Source: JAAFHI01 sp039793685 (GTDB taxonomy: Bacteria; Acidobacteriota; Blastocatellia; Chloracidobacteriales; Chloracidobacteriaceae). Taken from it: a DNA stretch of 64,000 bases. Numbering within the stretch: the first letter of the stretch is position 1; every line of letters starts with the position of its first letter. Shown here piece by piece: positions 24,042 to 31,989 of this stretch. Location: NCBI GenBank assembly GCA_039793685.1, contig JBDRAL010000086.1, forward strand, positions 124,001-188,000, written 5' to 3'. The notes below the pieces were generated by a model. That model ran no database searches. It was not told the origin of the DNA and worked only from the letters and a program-made list of their open reading frames with translations. The position numbers and the translations under genes were made by a program.

Positions 24042-25067
24042 CTACTTGACTTTATCCATGGGAAAATTGGTGCCGAGAACGTTCGGATCACCGTTGCAGA
24101 GCGTTTTCACAATGTTTTCGAACAGGTAGCTCGATTCCCCGCGTACAACCGGATCGACCCGATCTTCATAGGTTCTGAAGCCCTGATCGAATTCTTTCTT
24201 GAGCAGGTCGTAGAGGTTTTTCTGGGCAATCCCCTGCTCGATTTTCTGCGGGTTGTAAATCTTGATGTCACTGACGATGGTCCGGGCAACGCGTTGAGCG
24301 ATTTTGTGAAGCTCCTCGCTCGCCTGAAAATTGCCGGTGGCCTGTGCAATCACGGCCGGAGTCATTGAAGACAACGGCATGGTTGCATTCGGCGGGGTAA
24401 AGTACACCGGCTGGTCGGCTTCGTTGGTTTCGGGCTTGGCCGGAGTCGGATCTTCCAGCGGCACTTCAAAAACAGGGGTCCGGGCCTGAGCGGCCTGCGC
24501 TTCGGCGGCGCGGCGGGCTTCTTCAGCCAGGCGAGCTTCCTCGGCGGCAAGGTGGGCGGCTTCCTCGGCGCGACGGGCCTCCTCGGCACGGCGCGCTTCT
24601 TCAGCCCGGCGGGCTTCCTCGGCACGACGGGCCTCTTCGGCCTGACGCGCGGCTTCAGCCTGTCGAGCGGCTTCGGCCTGCCGGGCAGCTTCTTCGGCGC
24701 GTCGCTGTTCCTCGACACGACGAGCTTCCTCGGCACGGCGGGCTTCTTCAGCCTGACGGGCCGCCTCGGCCTGTCGAGCGGATTCAGCCTGTCGCGCGGC
24801 CTCCTCGGCCTTGCGCTGTTCTTCAGCCCGGCGGGATTCCGCTTCAGCCTGTTTCCTGGCTTCGGCTTCCTGTTGCTTCCGTTGCGCCTCGGCAGCCTGA
24901 CGGGCTTCTTCCTCGGCCCGACGTCGCTGTTCGGCGTTGTCGATTTCGGAAGTTGCCGGCCCGGGACCGATCCCGAGTCCGGCGGCGTCGGGTTTCTTCC
25001 TCTTGAACATCAAGACGCCGAGAAGAACGACGGCGATGACTCCCAAACCGATATAAAGATAAAGCAT
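24042..25067 (-). CDS. Membrane-anchored Ala/Glu/Arg-rich helical protein (341 aa)
   Basis: An N-terminal membrane helix (about 3-20) is followed by roughly 150 residues of AEEARRAEEARR-type repeats (about 48-205), which would form a long single helix or coiled coil, with matching 15-bp DNA repeats. The C-terminal domain (about 250-335; ARTIVSDIKIYN, LYDLLKKEFDQG, YEDRVDP) resembles a segment I associate with Acidobacteriota proteins (recollection, not a search). It starts only 36 bases after bchB on the same strand, so it may be cotranscribed with the bch genes. Function unknown. Confidence 0.8.
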   Translation of the reverse strand: MLYLYIGLGVIAVVLLGVLMFKRKKPDAAGLGIGPGPATSEIDNAEQRRRAEEEARQAAEAQRKQQEAEARKQAEAESRRAEEQRKAEEAARQAESARQAEAARQAEEARRAEEARRVEEQRRAEEAARQAEAARQAEAARQAEEARRAEEARRAEEARRAEEARRAEEAAHLAAEEARLAEEARRAAEAQAAQARTPVFEVPLEDPTPAKPETNEADQPVYFTPPNATMPLSSMTPAVIAQATGNFQASEELHKIAQRVARTIVSDIKIYNPQKIEQGIAQKNLYDLLKKEFDQGFRTYEDRVDPVVRGESSYLFENIVKTLCNGDPNVLGTNFPMDKVK

Positions 25068-25103
25068 CTTCTCGAATAATCTCCTCGCCGCTGGCCCCGG
25101 CGT

Positions 25104-26729
25104 TCACTTCCGCGAAAGTTCGTCGCGGGTTTCGTGAATCGTTTTGGGGAGAATCTCGCGGATGCCGTGTTCCCGGGCGAATTTCTCGGTGTTGAGCATG
25201 GCCTTCTTGCGAACGAAAAACGGAATTTTCTTCATTTCCGCCAGCGCCGCCTCCGACCATACCGGATCACCGGTGAAGGGCTGTTCGACGGGAGCGACGG
25301 ACGTCACCGCCACCGGTACGCTCGCGCCATTTGTCGATTGAGCCACTTCTTCGTTCACGACCGCCGCCTTCGGCGTGGTCTCCGGCAGGTCCGGCAATCG
25401 GACCGAACCGAGCACCGGGTCGTGATCGACGCCGGGCAATTCACGGAACATCTCGATCAGATGAGATTCAAGACCGAGCGTTAATGTGTGTGTTACGGCG
25501 TCGAAGATTACATTAGCTCCCTCCCATCCTGCAAACGGTGCGTAACGGGCCGGGAAATCAGTCACATGCGCCGGACAGCTAATCACGGTCGCGGGCACTT
25601 CGAGGCGCCGCGCCGAGTGCCGCTCCATTTGTGTTCCCATCACCAGATCCGGCAGGGTGTCGGAAATTTTCTTTTCAACTTCCTTGAAATCGTCGGAGTA
25701 AAACCCGTTCCAGCCACGCGCCGCGCACTCGGCCAGAAACGCCTGTGAATGCTCGCGCGTGTAGGTCCCGACGGCCACCGGACGCATGCCGATTTCCTCA
25801 TCCATCATCCGGGCCACGGCCAGCGCGTGGGAGGCATTGCCGAAAATGAACGACCGTTTCGGCGTCAAATAGTGGCTGTCGGCGGAACGGGTGTACCACG
25901 GAAGGCGACTCACATCTTCCGGACGCGGGCGGTAGGTCCCGACGGGACCGCCCAGTTCCTCGACTTTCGCCTGCACCAGATCCACGAATTCGATGGACGC
26001 CTGAATCCCGATGGGCGCGTGCTCGATCCACGGCTGGCCGAACCGCTCATTCAGGACCTTTGCCGCGCGGGGGCCGATTTCCTTGTACGGCACGATGTTG
26101 AACCACGCCTGCCCGAGCTTCTGAAAATCCCCGGCACTCCCGCCGAGCGGCAGGGCGGCATTGACCTTGATGCCGCATTCGTTGAGCAGATGGGTCAGTT
26201 CGCGCAGGTCGTCGCGATGCCGGAATCCGAGCCGCGTCAGGCCGAGAATGTTCACGCTTGGCTCGGGCGTCCGCTCGCCGCTTCCGGTGGCGAGATTTTC
26301 CACCAGACCGCCGAAGGTCATGTCGGCGCCCTGATCTTCCTTTTCGCAGAAGGCGTTCAACTGGAGAAACACCAGTTGCGCGTCGCATTTCGACTGCAAC
26401 CGGTTGAGCGCCCCGCCGACGTCCTCTTTCAAAAGATTCGACGTACAGGTCGGAATCACCTGAATCACCTTCGGGTGGTGCGACTGCTCGACCTGCTCCA
26501 CCACGGTCATCATCCGGTCAATGCCCGTCGTGCTGACTTCCTTGCGTCCGTAGCTGACGTTCGTCACGGCCGGAAATCCGCACTGCCGTTCGATCATCGT
26601 GAACAGCACGCTGGTGTAGGAATCGCCGCCCGGCGCGTGCAAAACCGTGTGTACGCCGTTGACGGACGTGCCGACGCGACACGCGCCGACGTGAGCGGGG
26701 CCTTCGTATGTCCAGTAATGAAGTCTCAT
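25104..26729 (-). CDS. bchB: Light-independent protochlorophyllide reductase subunit B (541 aa)
   Basis: BchB pairs with BchN to form the NB catalytic heterotetramer, which receives electrons from BchL and reduces ring D of protochlorophyllide in the dark. The N-terminus WTYEGPAHVG...HAPGGDSY is diagnostic, and the unusual cluster ligand Asp sits at residue 36 (GGDSY), as in characterised enzymes. The CPAHVTDFP and GWEGAN blocks and the C-terminal PF08369-type domain (KKIPFFVRKKA...NTEKFAREHG) are present. A Thr/Val/Ala-rich insert (about 445-490) precedes that domain. The start MRLHYW is fixed by homology; the open frame continues upstream through the repeat. bchL is not in the window. Confidence 0.95.
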   Translation of the reverse strand: MRLHYWTYEGPAHVGACRVGTSVNGVHTVLHAPGGDSYTSVLFTMIERQCGFPAVTNVSYGRKEVSTTGIDRMMTVVEQVEQSHHPKVIQVIPTCTSNLLKEDVGGALNRLQSKCDAQLVFLQLNAFCEKEDQGADMTFGGLVENLATGSGERTPEPSVNILGLTRLGFRHRDDLRELTHLLNECGIKVNAALPLGGSAGDFQKLGQAWFNIVPYKEIGPRAAKVLNERFGQPWIEHAPIGIQASIEFVDLVQAKVEELGGPVGTYRPRPEDVSRLPWYTRSADSHYLTPKRSFIFGNASHALAVARMMDEEIGMRPVAVGTYTREHSQAFLAECAARGWNGFYSDDFKEVEKKISDTLPDLVMGTQMERHSARRLEVPATVISCPAHVTDFPARYAPFAGWEGANVIFDAVTHTLTLGLESHLIEMFRELPGVDHDPVLGSVRLPDLPETTPKAAVVNEEVAQSTNGASVPVAVTSVAPVEQPFTGDPVWSEAALAEMKKIPFFVRKKAMLNTEKFAREHGIREILPKTIHETRDELSRK

Positions 26730-26740
26730 CTTTTTAAAAA

Positions 26741-26891
26741 GTCTCAGAGTCTGGAGTCGTGAGTCTGGAGTCCGGAAAAGGTCTGGATCTGTGAGTATTG
26801 AGTCTTCGTCTAAAACAGGTTTTTTAAAAGGTTGAACCCATTCAGACTTTGCGGTTGAACTGACTCTCGACTCCAGACTCCAGACTCTCGG
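26741..26891. repeat. Inverted GTCTGGAGTC-type repeat between bchN and bchB
   Basis: The left part has repeated GAGTCTGGAGTC words (26741-26777) and the right part has the reverse complements (GACTCCAGACTCCAGACTC, 26869-26887). It runs from the bchN stop codon to about 12 bases before the bchB start. The same word occurs at 53064-53092. Confidence 0.75.
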
Positions 26892-26892
26892 A

Positions 26893-28146
26893 CTATTGGT
26901 TGACGTACCACCCGCGCTGGGCCATGAGGTTTCCACGTTTGACGGGTCGGGCGATGATTTCGGCGAGGTCTTTCGCGTGCTGGAAGCCGTGAATCGGGGT
27001 AAAGGTGAACTCGATGGACCATTTCGTCGGCAATCCCTTGGATTCAAAGGGGTTGGCGAGGCCGAGGCCGCAGATCGTAAGGTCCGGCTTGAGGTCGATA
27101 ACCCGCTGCGCCTGCGAGATGACATCGGGTTTTTCGTAAACGGTCAGCCCGTCCGGCAGGCAGTCGATGTCGGCGGCCATCGCCTTGCGGTTGAAGTAGG
27201 GCGTTGAAAGTTCAACGATTTCCGCCCCCATCTCATTCAGGAGATTGGCGATTGGCAGTTCGAGCAGGTTGTCGCCGACGACCGCGATGCGCTTGCCGAT
27301 GAGCATCTGGCGTTCCGGCCCGATGCGATCCCAGGCTTCGGCTTCGAGTTCGGCCAGAACCGCGGGCGGCTCCTTGCCGAAGGCGCGGCAGATGGTTTCG
27401 TAGAACTGGCGCGAGGCGGCCGGCCCGATGGGCGTCCGGCAGGAAAGAACTTCCGCGCCGCGTCCCTTGAGCGCGCGCATGGTCATCGAAAGGTACGGCT
27501 GAAGGGCGACGCAGACCGTATTCGGCCCGATGGCGGGCAGCTTGCGCGGGTCGCGCGCAGGGAGAACGCCGCGCACCGGAATGTCGAGCGCCTTGAGTTG
27601 CTGGAGAATTTCATCCTCGACCGTGTCGGCCACCGCCCCGACGAGCACAAGTTCGCGTGGCATTTCCGGGGTCGGGGTGGGGGAAATCTGAAGCAGCGCC
27701 TGAAGCACGCCGTCCTCGCCCTGCGTAAACGTATGTTCGAGGCCGGAAACCGGCGCGAACATCACCGGACGACCGTATTTCTCGCTCAACATTTCGCCGA
27801 TGTTTTCAAGATCGACCTTGATGATTTCCGACGGGCAGGTCCCGACGAGAAAAACGATGGTCGGGTCGTATTCCTTGACGATTTCGCCGACAATCCGGTC
27901 CAGTTCAATGTGAGCAAAATCGGCGGTTTTGGCCGCGAGATCCCCTTCTTCAATAATCGCCGTGGCAAATCGCGGCTCGGAGAAAACCATTACTCCGAGC
28001 GCTGACTGGACGAAGAACTGGCAGGTATGACTGCCGACGATAAGGAAAAACGAGCCGCGAATCTTGCGGTACAACCAGGCGATGCAGCCAAGCGAGCAAA
28101 ACCCTTCGGCACAGCTCGCTTCGCGCAGGACGTTCAGTGAGGCCAT
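26893..28146 (-). CDS. bchN: Light-independent protochlorophyllide reductase subunit N (417 aa)
   Basis: This is the NifD-like subunit of dark-operative protochlorophyllide reductase. The three cluster-ligand cysteines are present: C17 (EGFC), C42 (SHTC) and C104 (VGTC), with the 25- and 62-residue spacing expected of BchN/ChlN. The IAWLYRKI, GVMVFSEPRFA and HTFTQGEDG blocks also match. The start at 28146 has CCGGAG upstream and gives a normal length. The upstream extension (59 codons) is an open shadow. It is the first gene of a minus-strand set bchN-bchB-coiled coil. Promoter region: 28147-28483. Confidence 0.95.
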   Translation of the reverse strand: MASLNVLREASCAEGFCSLGCIAWLYRKIRGSFFLIVGSHTCQFFVQSALGVMVFSEPRFATAIIEEGDLAAKTADFAHIELDRIVGEIVKEYDPTIVFLVGTCPSEIIKVDLENIGEMLSEKYGRPVMFAPVSGLEHTFTQGEDGVLQALLQISPTPTPEMPRELVLVGAVADTVEDEILQQLKALDIPVRGVLPARDPRKLPAIGPNTVCVALQPYLSMTMRALKGRGAEVLSCRTPIGPAASRQFYETICRAFGKEPPAVLAELEAEAWDRIGPERQMLIGKRIAVVGDNLLELPIANLLNEMGAEIVELSTPYFNRKAMAADIDCLPDGLTVYEKPDVISQAQRVIDLKPDLTICGLGLANPFESKGLPTKWSIEFTFTPIHGFQHAKDLAEIIARPVKRGNLMAQRGWYVNQ

Positions 28147-28483
28147 TGTGGCGTTCTCCGGGGTGGAAGTCGGTTCATGGCCGTTCCCCGTCCGGTCGCT
28201 TGAAACGCGATGCGAGGAAATCGGCAAACTTTCGAAAAACGGGATTCGTTCTGGTTCGGGCAGCCCCGCCGCCAAGTCGAAACAATCGAACCGTTTCCGG
28301 TAAGCGGCAGACCCTGAAACCAACTTCGTTCATTTACCCACAAAGCGCAAGGAACAACCCCCGTACTTTCCTGAAAACGAAAAGGACCTTCACAAAACCG
28401 GAAAAACGCGTTTTTCAGGTGACAAAACGGACGTGGATGAATACTGTTCGCGGCTTCCCTTACCTCAAACCTGATTGAGATTT
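28147..28483. other. 337-base divergent control region between bchN and mltG
   Basis: There is no gene here. It holds the bchN ribosome site next to 28146, a perfect 16-bp palindrome at 28401-28416 nested in a wider imperfect inverted repeat (CCTGAAAACG at 28370, CGTTTTTCAGG ending at 28419), and no clear sigma-70 boxes that I would defend. Confidence 0.6.
28401..28416. promoter_or_regulatory. Perfect 16-bp palindrome, possible operator
   Basis: GAAAAACGCGTTTTTC reads the same on both strands. It lies 68 bases upstream of mltG and about 255 upstream of bchN, so mltG is the nearer target if a repressor binds here. It does not have the TGT-N12-ACA form of the CrtJ/PpsR sites known from proteobacterial bch genes. 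Confidence 0.4.
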
Positions 28484-29509
28484 ATGGCGCGCATTCGTAA
28501 CGGTTTGCTTTTAGTACTGCTGGTCGGCGTTTTGGTCGGCGGTGGCATCCTTTTTTCACTGTACCGCTCGCTGAAAGTGCCTTCGACGCATCGGGCAGTT
28601 GGCAAAATCATCACCATCCCCGCCGGAACGGGGTCGCGTGGGGTCATCGAAATCCTTTTCGAAAACGGGGTGATCACCAACCGATACGCCGCAATGCTCT
28701 ACCTCACACTCAACCCGGGAAGCCGAAGCCTACAGGCGGGCGATTACGAGTTTGAATCGCCGATTTCACCGATTCAGGCACTGGAAAAAATCCGGAAAGG
28801 TCAGATTGCCACCCGGAAACTGACCATTCGCGAGGGCAGCGACATTTTCGACATCACGAAACTCCTGCCGGAGAAAAAACCGGGGGATAGAATCGCCGAG
28901 GTTTTAAGACGGCCGGATCTCATCCGTGACCTCGATCCGACCGCCACGACGCTGGAAGGGTATGTCTTTCCTGATACTTACATTGTTCCGAAACGGGCAA
29001 CGAACGAAGACATCGTGGCGGAAACCGTCGCCCGGTTTCATAAGGTCTTCACGCCCGAAATGCGCCAGAAGGCCGCCGCGCTCGGCCTGACCGTCCGGCA
29101 GGTGATGACCATTGCCTCGATGATTGAAAAAGAGGCCGCCAACGACGCGGAACGCCCGCTGGTGTCGAGCGTTTTTCACAACCGGATGAAAAAAGGCATG
29201 CGGATGGAGTGCGATCCGACCTTTATGTACGCCGCGGAACTCGCCGGGACCTGGGACGGCAACGTCAACAACCCGGTCCATCGGCGGTCATCGTCGCCAT
29301 ACAACACCTACGTCGCGACGGGATTGCCGCCTGGGCCAATTGCCTGTCCGGGACAGAAATCCATTGAGGCGGCGTTGAATCCCGCCCAGACCACCTATCT
29401 GTTTTTCGTCTTGGGACCGGGCGGACGCCACCGTTTCTCATCCACGGCGGCGGAACATGAGGTCGCGGTGGCGGAATATCGTAAAATGCAGCGGGAAAGT
29501 CGGAAATGA
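28484..29509 (+). CDS. mltG: Endolytic murein transglycosylase (341 aa)
   Basis: ATG 28484 begins a membrane anchor (about 8-28), followed by a LysM-like N-terminal part and the YceG/MltG catalytic domain. The catalytic Glu lies in SMIEKEA (E215), and the C-terminal blocks YNTY....LPPGPIACPG and YLFFV are typical. The enzyme cuts nascent glycan strands outside the inner membrane and so sets peptidoglycan chain length. TTG 28475 is in frame but less likely. The gene ends before the shared terminator at 29631. Confidence 0.93.
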   Translation: MARIRNGLLLVLLVGVLVGGGILFSLYRSLKVPSTHRAVGKIITIPAGTGSRGVIEILFENGVITNRYAAMLYLTLNPGSRSLQAGDYEFESPISPIQALEKIRKGQIATRKLTIREGSDIFDITKLLPEKKPGDRIAEVLRRPDLIRDLDPTATTLEGYVFPDTYIVPKRATNEDIVAETVARFHKVFTPEMRQKAAALGLTVRQVMTIASMIEKEAANDAERPLVSSVFHNRMKKGMRMECDPTFMYAAELAGTWDGNVNNPVHRRSSSPYNTYVATGLPPGPIACPGQKSIEAALNPAQTTYLFFVLGPGGRHRFSSTAAEHEVAVAEYRKMQRESRK

Positions 29510-29630
29510 CGGAGTTACTGGAGGCCCCGGGAGGCTTCCGAATCCTGAAACTTTCCGGCTTTTTGCATCGTACGCGCGCGATCCTATTATATATGCGCGC
29601 TGTCGGGTGACTTCCGACCCTGAAAATCAA

Positions 29631-29663
29631 AAAGGCGGGACGTTTTCTGCGTCCCGCCTTTTT
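29631..29663. terminator. Bidirectional terminator between mltG and tRNA-Ala
   Basis: A 12-bp perfect stem (AAAGGCGGGACG / CGTCCCGCCTTT) with a 7-base loop has T-runs on both strands. It ends mltG on one side and the tRNA on the other. Confidence 0.92.
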
Positions 29664-29668
29664 CGATG

Positions 29669-29744
29669 TGGTGGAGGTAAGCGGGATCGAACCGCTGACC
29701 TCTGCAATGCCATTGCAGCGCTCTCCCAGCTGAGCTATACCCCC
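29669..29744 (-). tRNA. tRNA-Ala (anticodon GGC), CCA encoded
   Basis: Read on the minus strand it is 76 bases: acceptor GGGGGTA pairs with TACCTCC (one G-T), D-arm AGCTCAGCTGGGAGAGC, anticodon stem CTGCA/TGCAG around loop ATGGCAT (anticodon GGC), T-arm with GGTTCGATCCC, discriminator A and a genomic CCA. It reads GCC/GCU alanine codons. Confidence 0.96.
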
Positions 29745-29780
29745 GTGTGTGTCAAACGCCTTTTTTCAAAGGCAAAGGCG

Positions 29781-29809
29781 AAGATAGACGAAGATTTCGG
29801 CTCCGTCAA
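29781..29809 (-). promoter_or_regulatory. Sigma-70 type promoter of tRNA-Ala
   Basis: On the minus strand TTGACG, 17 bases, TATCTT lies about 37 bases upstream of the tRNA 5' end, a normal distance for a tRNA leader. Confidence 0.65.
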
Positions 29810-29827
29810 CCCTCTCTTTTCCCCTTT

Positions 29828-30094
29828 TCATCCCCTGAAGAGATTGATGACCCCCATAATCACGGCGAGGATGATGACAAACCCCAGCGCGGCGGCGATC
29901 AGGGCGGCAAAGACGACATAAAACTGAAGTCCGGGGGCGCTGTCCGGGTTCTGGTTGTCGCCCATCACGAATTCCCGCAATAACTGTTTGAAACTTTCTT
30001 CCTTCGCGGTGGTTGCGAGGGATTCCACCGGTTCGTCGGATTCGACGACCGGGTTCGGGGTGGCGCGTTCTTCTTCGGAAACGGCGGTCGGCAT
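29828..30094 (-). CDS. Small tail-anchored hypothetical protein (88 aa)
   Basis: The start at 30094 has AGGGAAAC upstream. The product has an acidic N-terminal half and one C-terminal hydrophobic segment (about 60-84, YVVFAALIAAALGFVIILAV). It follows the alpha/beta hydrolase by 9 bases on the same strand, so the two are likely cotranscribed. I do not recognise a family. Confidence 0.7.
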   Translation of the reverse strand: MPTAVSEEERATPNPVVESDEPVESLATTAKEESFKQLLREFVMGDNQNPDSAPGLQFYVVFAALIAAALGFVIILAVIMGVINLFRG

Positions 30095-30103
30095 TGAGTT
30101 TCC

Positions 30104-30739
30104 CTAGCCTTTCCGGGCGTGCGCCGCGAGCCGTTTGACGGCGGAATCGAGTTCGGCGGCAAGCACGTCGATGTGGTCACTGAAAAAATGGTCGGCTTCG
30201 GGGACGACCGTCAGACCTTTGGGTTCGGCAAGGGCTTCGACGACTTCCCGAACGTCTTCGGGCCTTCCGAATTCGTCGTCCGCGCCCTGGACGATCCACT
30301 TCGGCAGGACCGACCGGTTGAGGAACGAAAAATCGAAGTGCCGAGTCGGAATGCCGACGCCGAGCAGGGCGGAAACGGTTTCCTCGTTGCGGGAGGCGCG
30401 AAAACCGACCCACGAACCGAAGGAAAATCCGCCGAGCGCGAGCGGCAAACCGGGGTGCTCTTTTTTAAGGTACTGAAAAGCGGCGGCCACGTCTTCCTGT
30501 TCTCCGACGCCGCCGTCGTATCCGCCCTGACTGGTCCCGACACCGCGAAAATTGAAGCGTAAAACGTGCGCGCCGTTGGCAAGAAACGCGCGGGCGATGC
30601 GGACAACCACGCGGTTGTGCATGGTCCCACCATAAACCGGATGCGGATGACACACGACAGCGGCCCAGCCGGACGGATTGGGGGCGAGTTCATGAATCGC
30701 TTCCAATTCCCCGACTGGACCGTTGAGTGTAACGTTCAT
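30104..30739 (-). CDS. Alpha/beta hydrolase, COG2945 type (211 aa)
   Basis: This is a compact single-domain hydrolase with the HPHPVYGGTM oxyanion-region motif, RFNFRGVGTS, nucleophile GFSFGS (S106), acid GADDEF (D154 or D155) and base ADHFF (H184). The pattern matches the COG2945 group of cytoplasmic hydrolases, which act on esters or amides of unknown identity. No signal peptide. It is part of a minus-strand run of small genes. Confidence 0.85.
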   Translation of the reverse strand: MNVTLNGPVGELEAIHELAPNPSGWAAVVCHPHPVYGGTMHNRVVVRIARAFLANGAHVLRFNFRGVGTSQGGYDGGVGEQEDVAAAFQYLKKEHPGLPLALGGFSFGSWVGFRASRNEETVSALLGVGIPTRHFDFSFLNRSVLPKWIVQGADDEFGRPEDVREVVEALAEPKGLTVVPEADHFFSDHIDVLAAELDSAVKRLAAHARKG

Positions 30740-30752
30740 TGCGAACCGTGGT

Positions 30753-30841
30753 TTTCAGGTTTGAGATTCCAAACGGAAAAACGAATGAGAATTTCGGATT
30801 TCCACCTGAATTCTCAATGCTCCATTTTCAAATCTCAATTT
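30753..30841. repeat. A/T-rich imperfect inverted repeat
   Basis: TTTGAGATT near 30761 and AATCTCAATT near 30831 face each other, with further GAATTTC/GAATTC-like words between. It fills the gap between the hydrolase start and the next small gene's stop and overlaps that stop slightly. Confidence 0.45.
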
Positions 30842-31026
30842 GCCGGAGCTTGCGCCTGTGGCTGCATCAGGGTCGAAATCAGGGCGATGACGCCTTCGGC
30901 GAGCGTTTTCAAAAGTCCGCCGATGCTTTCGATGAATCCGGAAATCAGATCCCCGAACCCCGAGGCGTAATCATGAAAGGCTCCGCCGAGATAGCCTTGG
31001 TATTCCTCTCTCACATACTGACCCAT
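30835..31026 (-). CDS. Small amphipathic hypothetical protein (63 aa)
   Basis: The ATG at 31026 has a strong ribosome site (AAGGAGG, 9 bases away), so the gene is probably real. The product has a polar N-terminus, then a long amphipathic or hydrophobic helix (about 22-53, FGDLISGFIESIGGLLKTLA...) and a Gln/Ala/Pro tail. Possibly membrane-associated. No family recognised. Confidence 0.65.
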   Translation of the reverse strand: MGQYVREEYQGYLGGAFHDYASGFGDLISGFIESIGGLLKTLAEGVIALISTLMQPQAQAPAN

Positions 31027-31080
31027 AGGGTGTCCCTCCTTAAGCATTCAAGTGATTGATTGAATTTGATTTCCGGTCGT

Positions 31081-31251
31081 TCAACGACCGAAAAACATGG
31101 TCGCTCCGGCCATGGCCAGTCCAACCGGCAGGGCGATTTTGACGGCCTGGAGATTGGTGAGCGGTCCTGCGGAGGTCCGAAGACCAAACCGCGCGAACAG
31201 AAATCCGAACGTCGCGTAAACCGCGATGTAGAGCAGTAACTCGATCACCAT
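31081..31251 (-). CDS. Tiny two-helix membrane protein (56 aa)
   Basis: From ATG 31251 (GGGAG about 12 bases upstream) it reads MVIELLLYIAVYATFGFLFA, a short basic loop, and a second hydrophobic helix ending MAGATMFFGR, then TGA at 31081. Position, strand and spacing fit the surrounding row of small genes. No family recognised. Confidence 0.55.
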   Translation of the reverse strand: MVIELLLYIAVYATFGFLFARFGLRTSAGPLTNLQAVKIALPVGLAMAGATMFFGR

Positions 31252-31326
31252 GGGAAAACAATCTCCCGCGAATCGTTCGAAATGAGGGGACGGAGAGAAA
31301 GAACGCCGGAAGAAAAGTCCGGCGCG

Positions 31327-31575
31327 TTACATCTGGACAACTTTTGCTTCGTAGACGGTGTCGGTGCCCACGCTGCCCGCCACCTTGATCACGTTGCCGG
31401 TAAACTCGCTCACATCAAGCGGTTTGGGCGCGGTGTCCTTCAGGTGAATCGGATTTTCGAAAAGCTGGTAGGTTTTACCGTCCGAAGAAATCTCGCTCGG
31501 CCCGATGACCAGTCCGGTCACCGATCCGTATTCGAGCATGGTCATCTTTCGGGTTGGTTTCTTGCTGAAAAGCAT
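31327..31575 (-). CDS. Small hypothetical protein (82 aa)
   Basis: The start at 31575 has CCGGAG at good spacing. The product looks like a small soluble beta-rich domain (MLEYGSVTGLVIGPSEISSDGKTY...). There is no signal peptide or membrane helix. It belongs to the minus-strand row of small genes; function unknown. Confidence 0.6.
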   Translation of the reverse strand: MLFSKKPTRKMTMLEYGSVTGLVIGPSEISSDGKTYQLFENPIHLKDTAPKPLDVSEFTGNVIKVAGSVGTDTVYEAKVVQM

Positions 31576-31636
31576 CGCGCTACTCCGGAATCAGGGCTGA
31601 TGAGCCAACGTGTTCACCCTTGCCAAACCGTCGTCC

Positions 31637-31900
31637 TTACGCCGTTTCGTTCGGGGAAACCAGTTGAATCACCCGCACATTCGCGAGGTTGATGAGGCGG
31701 CCACCATCGACGGCAATCCAGCGCGCCTGCGAGAGCAGGATGCCCAAGGCATCGGCGTTGTCGACATCCATATCCATGCGGGCGTCAATCGGCTCGGTTT
31801 CGCCGTTGAACCAGATCTTCAGACGCATCGTCGATGACTGTCCTCTTTGATCACGAACGTAGGGACGGTAGTTTCCGTCGTTAAACGACTCGAATTTCAT
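31637..31900 (-). CDS. Small hypothetical protein (87 aa)
   Basis: A compact acidic protein with an alternating pattern (MRLKIWFNGETEPIDARMD, ...GGRLINLANVRVIQLV) suggesting a beta-rich fold. The ribosome site is weak. It is probably the first gene of the small-protein row, with 61 bases to the next start. No family recognised. Confidence 0.6.
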   Translation of the reverse strand: MKFESFNDGNYRPYVRDQRGQSSTMRLKIWFNGETEPIDARMDMDVDNADALGILLSQARWIAVDGGRLINLANVRVIQLVSPNETA

Positions 31901-31989
31901 ATAGCACTTTCATTCTCTTTTGGGCAAGGTACACCATATTTTTCCCGGTCAAAACGGTAAATACCAGCAATTCCCGAAGTTCCGGCCAG

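Noticed and set aside
25749..26762. A 337-codon plus-strand frame across bchB
   Set aside because: It is a shadow of bchB, which is supported by its cluster ligand and C-terminal domain.
25104..27125. Longer bchB starting upstream at 27125
   Set aside because: The extra 132 codons run through the intergenic repeat and into bchN on the same strand in another frame; homology starts at MRLHYW.
25104..28146. Nitrogenase NifDK, CfbD or chlorophyllide reductase BchYZ
   Set aside because: BchB Asp36, its PF08369-type C-terminal domain and the BchN Cys spacing fit protochlorophyllide reductase instead.
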